Below are positions 58,407 through 64,000 of a stretch of DNA of 64,000 bases, piece by piece (position 1 is the first letter of the stretch; each line of letters begins with the position of its first letter). This DNA comes from Meconema thalassinum. Its lineage: Eukaryota; Arthropoda; Insecta; Orthoptera; Tettigoniidae. The notes beneath the pieces were generated by a model that saw only the letters and a list, made by a program, of their open reading frames with translations, did not search any database and had not been told where the DNA came from. The DNA lies in assembly GCA_946902985.2 (NCBI GenBank), contig OX336389.2, positions 977,960,084 to 978,024,083 of the forward strand, written 5' to 3'. The translations under genes were made by a program, and so were the position numbers.

Positions 58407-60280
58407 TGAACACATGCAGAGCTTTCTCACTGCACACAGCTGAAGATCATATAATTCTTGGTACATTTTACGTTCTCTTAACAACAATAATTTGCTTAGT
58501 TACATGCAAGGAAAATTATAGTACACAGTTCCCATTGCTTCCATTATCTGACTACTAAACCAGAAGCTGGCAATGCATAACCATACGCCGGTGGCCCGTC
58601 CTATGGCAAATGGAAGATCGAGAGAAAATGTCAGCTCTTTAGGAGCCTGGAACAAGGCGATACAATTTTCTACACTACTGAAAATAGTCAAAATACCCTT
58701 TGTAATAATGAATAATATTTTTGGGGGTCATGTAGTAATAGATGTTACCCACCCACTATCCCTTTTTATATCACGACTTTTATAGTAAAATTGGAGGTAT
58801 GTCCGCTATTACACGCGTAAATTATGGGACAAATACAGTATTGCACACCCCGCGCATTCGGTACTGACAGCCTTCCTGTCACTTCGACCCGCTTTTCCTC
58901 TCCGCAACCCACGGTCGCCACATAACAAGACCCTACGTCCAACCTCCACACGGCAAGAATTCTGAGCATGCTTCTCACCGACACCCTGTATTTCGAAGGA
59001 AACAACGCGGAGGATATGTCGGGAGCTTGGAACAGCTGAGCTGGGTTGCTAAGTTTTTAGTGTTGTAAATCAACTGATTCGAATAATACACAGCGCTACA
59101 CTTCAGTCATTATTTCGGTACAATCATACGTAATATAGTATTTAAAAAAACTATCCTGAGTCAACGCCGAGGACATTTAACAGAGAAATACGATACCTTT
59201 AGATGAATAAATAAATGACACACCGAAGCTATGATACCTTTATCATAGGTATTCAATTCAATAAATACGACAAAGAGGGCAAACACTCTACAGCTAATGA
59301 ATATAGAAAAACTCACCATGCAATGATTATCCTTTAACATGAAACAAGAGTCTGAGTGGAGGTCGTTCACAGCTTACTACAGTAGTTGACAGATAACACC
59401 ATGCACACTCACTAAATCACGACTCTCTACGGTTAATATTAGCTTTCGTGATAATACAAAAGTAAAGTTAAGGTAAAGACATATTTAGCACTGAGCACTC
59501 AAACAAGCCCCTCGGTGGCAATATTATTGCCGTGGTTTTACAGTTTATTGTCGAATTGTAGGCTATTGAATGACGGACGGTATTTTGAACACTACGACGG
59601 GAAACAATAGCCTGTGCTCTATTATCGATTGACGCAAGCGAACTGACACCAAGAAATAAATTATCTTCAGTCACTTAGCAAGGGTTTCTTTGACACCCTC
59701 CATCCCTTCACTGTACCTATCATCATCACCACCATCATTGTCTTCGTCAGAGCTTGATGAATTGCCAAGGTTAATAATCATTTCATCCACCGCGATATCC
59801 AGACCGCCTTCCGTATTTCTTTCTGTACATGCTGTACGGGATGTGTCCAGTCCTCGGGTCGAACTTCGGCGAAGTAAAAGTAACGAAACAATGACAATGA
59901 ACGGAAATCCGACACAGACAGTGGTTAACAAGCGACTGAAACAATGCCTGCCCATATGAGAAGAATTCTGTCACTTGTGTGGTGTATTTTGTAGCCACAT
60001 GTCGTCGACGGGTGTTCGATAGTAAAATGTCGAGAGCTGTGAAATATTGTTTGTAGTTTTTGAAATTTCTGCATGTGTGAAGCATTTGCATTGAGTGTTT
60101 GAACGGACTTTGAAACAATTTGGTATGTGCATCTCCCCTGCGAAAGAAGACCCTGGAAAGGCTAGAAACAGTAAAATTCCACACGCGACACGCCACGAAT
60201 ACTTTTTAATTTATATTTATTTTATCAAAGTAGATAATAGAAAATAAAATAATGCAAAACAAAATTAAATAAGTCACTTT
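58407..60280. other. Unrecognised interior of the hAT element
   Basis: Short minus-strand open frames at 59671-60196 contain an acidic stretch (SSSSDEDNDGGDDDR) but no motif I recognise. They may be unrelated sequence captured by the element or chance frames. Confidence 0.35.
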
Positions 60281-60312
60281 GACAAATACAAGATTGTTAC
60301 TAGGAACTTCAG

Positions 60313-61151
60313 TTATACACAGCACAAAATTAAGTTGTTTTGACAGTACTTTTTTTTCCAATTCCTGGAGATCTTTTGTGGCTTTTCTTTCGACTGCCAC
60401 CTTAGCCGTCGCTTCGCACCCGTTTTGCTTCCTTGAACACGGCGTAGGAGTTTCGTGCAGTATGGACTCTTGCTCACGGTTATCTTTTGTACTCCACCAG
60501 CTGCCATCACAGCGTCCTGAACAGTATGCATGCCAATCAGACTTGCTTCTTTGTGATTGACGATCACGCACTCCTTGTTCAGGGAGAAACCTCTGTCTAG
60601 AGCTGCATTGTTGTGATACAAAGTCAGTATCATTTTAACGAAGCTTGTGAGATCGTTTTTGGCAAGAACTGAGGAAGGTGCTGAAGCCACTAATTCAGAC
60701 CACAACACGTCGAGCCGTGGCTTTTTTTCCGTCGAAATGCGTCAAATGCGCAGTGACGGAGGGCAGTCTCTGATCACAAAGAATTTCCAGGGCAATTACG
60801 ATCCTAACTTCTTTCAACCTAGGAGTCTCAGCGACCCCTATAGGGTCTAGGCAGGAAATAGCACGGGTCTCTTGTGAGCAAGAGTTGACCTCTCTTTGAT
60901 TTTTTCAGCCATAGGATACAAATGTACAATTCTCGGCAGTTGGTGCGAAATTGCAGCACATCCGCGTCTGGAATTTTCTGAGATATTGAGCTGTTAGCTT
61001 CTTTAAGGGCTGCTCTTGTCGAGAAACCCAGGTCTCCTCTGTGAATAACAATGCGGACTGATTCCTGTATGTCATTGTCAGCAACGAGCGCGGCACGCGT
61101 AGCCCCGCGCGGAGAGGATACGTCCGGCAGTCGGCCATGCAAAGCATGCAT
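60313..61151 (-). pseudogene. hAT transposase C-terminal region
   Basis: Minus strand: ISQKIPDADVLQFRTNC (about 61010-60960) belongs to the region before the dimerisation domain. After a frameshift, LTSFVKMILTLYHNNAALDR and GFSLNKECVIVN (about 60650-60560) form the hAT C-terminal dimerisation core, followed by a Lys/Arg-rich tail. The BED finger and RNase H-like catalytic domain are missing between 61151 and the right terminus, so this is a 5'-deleted, dead transposase. Confidence 0.75.
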
Positions 61152-61409
61152 TCGACGATGGCTGGGTTCTCATACCGCTTAGCGCTCTATCGGTGGCGCA
61201 AATTGCGGGTGGCACCGCGGTCTGCAGGCGAAATAGAAGACTGAGCGGGAGGACTCAACCGAGCGTTCGGGGGCTAAGAAGTCAGGCATTATGAGACTTT
61301 TTAAGATTTCCCGTATCAAGTGCGAATTTCCCATATAATTCCCGTATTTTTCCCGGGTCACTAAAATTCCTGTATAATTCCCGTATTTCCCGTATCGCTC
61401 GACACCCTG

Positions 61410-61466
61410 ATAAGGTACGGCAGGATTTGGCCCCTGACCACCATTAGCCCCTTCTATAGGCTATGT
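61410..61466 (+). repeat. Second copy of the ~57-bp direct repeat
   Basis: This is the counterpart of 56361-56417, starting ATAAGGTACGGCAGGATTTG. Weak similarity continues a little further. Confidence 0.8.
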
Positions 61467-61857
61467 TTCTATTCCTTTCTTCTTTAGTAAATGATTTGTG
61501 TAACATTCACAAAGGTTGTCTTTATAAGAAAGTGTTTCACACTTTTCTTTGCTTCCGTTAAAACCAATTTTGTATTAAACCACTCAGTGTCCCCTCTGTT
61601 GGGAAGTTATCCAAGTAATTTCTTTGTCAATCATTATAATAATGAAGCAAAGCCTTCCAAGTAAAAATTAAAAACAATGTTATCAGTCATGCTAACCTGT
61701 TTAGCATAAACATTATGTTCTATAAATGTTGTTGATGAAAATATATATGTTAAGCAACATGCTCTCTCTCTCTTTTTCTTGTTTTGCATATGCTAATATC
61801 TTTTCCATGTTCCTTAACGTTTGAACTTGTTTCGATTCTGAATACACTCAGAATTCT
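61467..61857. other. AT-rich spacer
   Basis: No gene was recognised. A short CT repeat lies at 61762-61773. Confidence 0.4.
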
Positions 61858-61871
61858 GTCTGATAATGGAA

Positions 61872-62043
61872 GGAAGGAAGGAAGCTTGTAGTTTAACGTG
61901 ACCGTTAATCTTGAGATCATGAGCCACGGGACCTCCTTTTTACGTGGAATCCGAACCACAGGACATGGCATTTCACTTCGAAAATCTCTCATGCATTGAC
62001 CGGGAATCGAACCCGGACCGCCTTGGTGAGAGGCATACAGCTC
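61872..62043 (-). mobile_element. SINE with 14-bp target duplication
   Basis: GTCTGATAATGGAA occurs at 61858-61871 and 62044-62057. On the minus strand it carries a B box (GGGTTCGATTCCCGG) and ends in a CTTCC repeat. The A-box half of the tRNA head is incomplete, so it is slightly 5' truncated. The insert at 47424-47535 is the same family. Confidence 0.94.
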
Positions 62044-62057
62044 GTCTGATAATGGAA

Positions 62058-62440
62058 ACCTTTAATTGGTTAATCCAATGGTTAGTGATAGTAATCACAC
62101 CACTATGCATTATAAGTGGGGTTAGCGTAGATATCAAACTTTGAGCATGAAACGTACATTGCGTCCTGAAAAATTAACACATGAAATGTCAGGATTTGAA
62201 TTTGAATGCCTGAAGTATCCTCTAATGCTATTGTAAAACTATTATGGACATACAGAGATAAGTGGAATATGGTAATTTAGCAAGGTCAAAACCTACAATA
62301 TTTTATGCATAACATGCAGAAATTCCCTGAAATAAGAAAAATGTGTAATTCCAAGAAATGGATTTTCAAGGCCACAATGATGACAAATGAAGACATTCCA
62401 AAATTAGGTTTGTGTAATGCACAAATAGTGCAAACCATGT
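62058..62440. other. Spacer, nothing recognised
   Basis: AT-rich sequence between the SINE and the terminal Tc1 element. Confidence 0.4.
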
Positions 62441-62441
62441 A

Positions 62442-63897
62442 CACTAGTGTCCAAAAGTTAAGCATAATCACTAAACGAGGCCATACCGCCTGATAGGAAT
62501 ATCAGACAGACTGCTGAAGAAACGGACGCTGAATATCACACAATATGTCACACAACTTGTCCAAAAAGACAGTGTCAGAAAGGTTCTGGTAGCTAAAGTA
62601 CACCTTTGACAACAACTAACAAAACTGGGCAATGTCTGCCAGAAAAAAATAAGCTGTCAATAGAATGTATGATTACCCCTAACGGCCACACATGCTTCGC
62701 AGCGACGTAGCATGCTCTTCATCAGCTGGTCCAAGAGCTCTTGTGGCAGTCCATCCCATTCCTCCGAAAGGGCAATGCGAAGGTCTTGGATGGTCCTTGA
62801 TGGGGGCTGACGGGATGCAATTCCCCTCCCCAACGCATCCCAGGCATGTTCCATAGGATTCAGATCCGCAGATCTCGCTGGCCAGTCCATGCGATGAATG
62901 TCTTCCCCAGCCAGAAATTCATCCACCAGAGCAGAGCGGTGCAGTCGGGCATTATCATCCATTAAGAGGAAGTCTGGACCAACTGCACCTCTGAAGAGTT
63001 GAACATGTGGTCTCAGTACCTCACCCTGTATCTCCGAGCATTCAGTGTTCCTCGGACCACTCATGAAGATGTGCAGGTCCGTACGGCCATTCAACATGAT
63101 GCCGCCCCACACCATGACGCCACCATCACCATACTGGTCCCGTTCCACGATGTTTCTGTGGTTGTATCGACTACCCGGCTCTCTCCCAATTAATGTGCGA
63201 CGGGAATTGTTCTGCAAACTGAAACGGGATTCATCTGTGAAGAGCACATGCCTCCATTCATTCATGGTCCAGTTTCGACGTTGACGGCTCCAGTGAGCGG
63301 GATGCACATCACTGGATGTCTCGCAAACAGCCCTGCTGTTCTGAGCCTCTGGTACACAGTTTGCCGGGAAACGGCAACCCCCGAGACGGCTGCAAGCTCT
63401 GCCGACAATTGTCTTGCAGGTGCCCTCCAATTTCGTCGGGCGGTTAAGGCCAGATATCGGTCCTGCTGTGAGGTTGTTACTCTTGGTCTACCTGGTACTG
63501 GCCTATGACTAACATCTCCTTTGTCTCGAAATCGTCTCCAAAGCTTGGATATGACACTTTGTGGCACATTCAAGGATATGGCGACTTCAGTCAAGCGGCC
63601 GATTATTCTACCCTGCAAAACGAGTTCCAAATGGTGTCGTTGTGCCATTATGTTGTCATGTTCACCACGAGACTACACTCCGTACACTATAACAGGGCAA
63701 ACACGACTGAGAGAATATGGGGCGCAGGCTCTGGCTGTGTTTACTTTGCGGTTATGCCGCTAGTCAAAGCTGGGAATACTCCTTTCCTATACAGAGCGAA
63801 CACGTAAGGTTGGTAGGTGCATATGTCGTGCGATTTGTCATCTATTCCCTATTGCCCTGCCTATTCGTAACTTATGCTTAACTTTTAGACACTAGTG
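62442..63897 (-). mobile_element. Nearly intact Tc1-like element
   Basis: CACTAGTGTCCAAAAGTTAA at 62442 and its inverse (one mismatch) ending at 63897 are flanked by TA. Total length is 1456 bp, within the normal 1.3-1.7 kb of Tc1 elements. The transposase spans most of the interior with one frameshift. Confidence 0.94.
62657..63648 (-). pseudogene. Tc1-like transposase with a single frameshift
   Basis: The N-terminal piece (63648-63262) has the two helix-turn-helix motifs: LTEVAISLNVPQSVISKLWR, then HRPVPGRPRVTTSQQDRYLA, a GRPR-box linker, and RQLSAELAAVSGVAVSRQTV. A frameshift near 63280-63310 moves the rest into another frame (to 62657), which holds the catalytic triad: VLFTDESRFSL (Asp), LLMDDNARLHRS (Asp) and ARSADLNPMEHAWDALG (Glu). 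The stop follows GNHTFY. All catalytic acids are present. Only this frameshift prevents a full product of about 325 residues. Confidence 0.93.
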
Positions 63898-64000
63898 TAG
63901 ATGGAAGGTAGAGAATTAAAATGTCTGACCCATGCAGGATTCGAATACAGAGCCCCAGCTATTTGTACAATACATGGCAAATTAGCTGAAGGTATTTGTC
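63898..64000. other. Window end, unassigned
   Basis: After the TA duplication of the Tc1 element, the sequence contains GCAGGATTCGAATACAGAGC, a possible reversed tRNA-like B box of another SINE, but too little is in the window to decide. Confidence 0.35.

Larger units (their letters stand above)
56464..61409 (-). mobile_element. hAT-type element with 5-bp target duplication
   Basis: CAGGGTGTCGAGCG at 56464-56477 is exactly inverted at 61396-61409. ATAAG lies at 56459-56463 and 61410-61414. Just inside both ends AATTCCCGTATTTCCCGTA occurs in the same orientation. A hAT dimerisation domain is encoded on the minus strand near the right end. CAGGG ends and a hAT protein with 5-bp duplications fit the hAT5 group, which is inference. 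The left 3.8 kb contain a SINE and no recognised coding sequence. Confidence 0.85.

Noticed and set aside
59671..60196. Host gene with acidic tail inside the hAT element
   Set aside because: Frames are short and overlapping on both strands and no splice or motif support was found.

Overview
The window is a gene-poor, repeat-dense stretch of a eukaryotic genome. Spliceosomal exon structure, tRNA-derived SINEs, RTE-type LINEs with (GAT)n tails, and Tc1, pogo, piggyBac and hAT transposons all point to an arthropod with a large genome. A polyneopteran insect (cricket, grasshopper, phasmid or cockroach relative) is my best guess; that is inference from repeat style, not proven. There is no bacterial operon, CRISPR array or rRNA gene.

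Only one segment looks like a host gene: an open 1587-bp exon on the minus strand (27175-28761) with a good splice acceptor and donor. It encodes about 528 residues of a Ser/Asp-rich protein ending in a beta-propeller-like stretch. Nearly everything else is transposon. Layout: 1-5.2 kb, LINE remnants, one end of a hAT family and an RTE fragment; 5.68-6.92 kb, a decayed piggyBac element; 7.24-8.41 kb, a Tc1 element split by an RTE; 8.53-19.62 kb, a second piggyBac element of about 2.5 kb inflated to 11.1 kb by a pogo element (itself carrying a minisatellite and a hAT MITE) and by an RTE; 20.04-24.77 kb, a Tc1 element split by a transposon with about 530-bp terminal inverted repeats, encoding a nuclease-like and cysteine-rich protein; 26-27.1 kb, an RTE copy; 27.2-28.8 kb, the host exon; 29.2-30.3 kb, a LINE; 30.3-35.1 kb, two DUF7869-type elements, one split by a SINE; 35.26-54.59 kb, a complete but defective Ty3/gypsy LTR retrotransposon with matched 5-bp target duplications, 2-kb LTRs, a polypurine tract and at least eight insertions; 56.46-61.41 kb, a hAT element with 5-bp target duplications; 62.44-63.90 kb, a nearly intact Tc1 element.

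Most boundaries were fixed by terminal inverted repeats plus target-site duplications, often with the uninterrupted target visible in the other LTR or in a repeat copy. The window therefore supports a relative insertion chronology. One RTE copy (36164-38216) has a 675-codon open frame and a perfect 14-bp duplication and looks recent. The most unusual items are the long-TIR element, the DUF7869 element with subterminal repeats, the LTR minisatellite whose copy number differs between the two LTRs, and a SINE family whose 3' tail resembles the insect telomere repeat.
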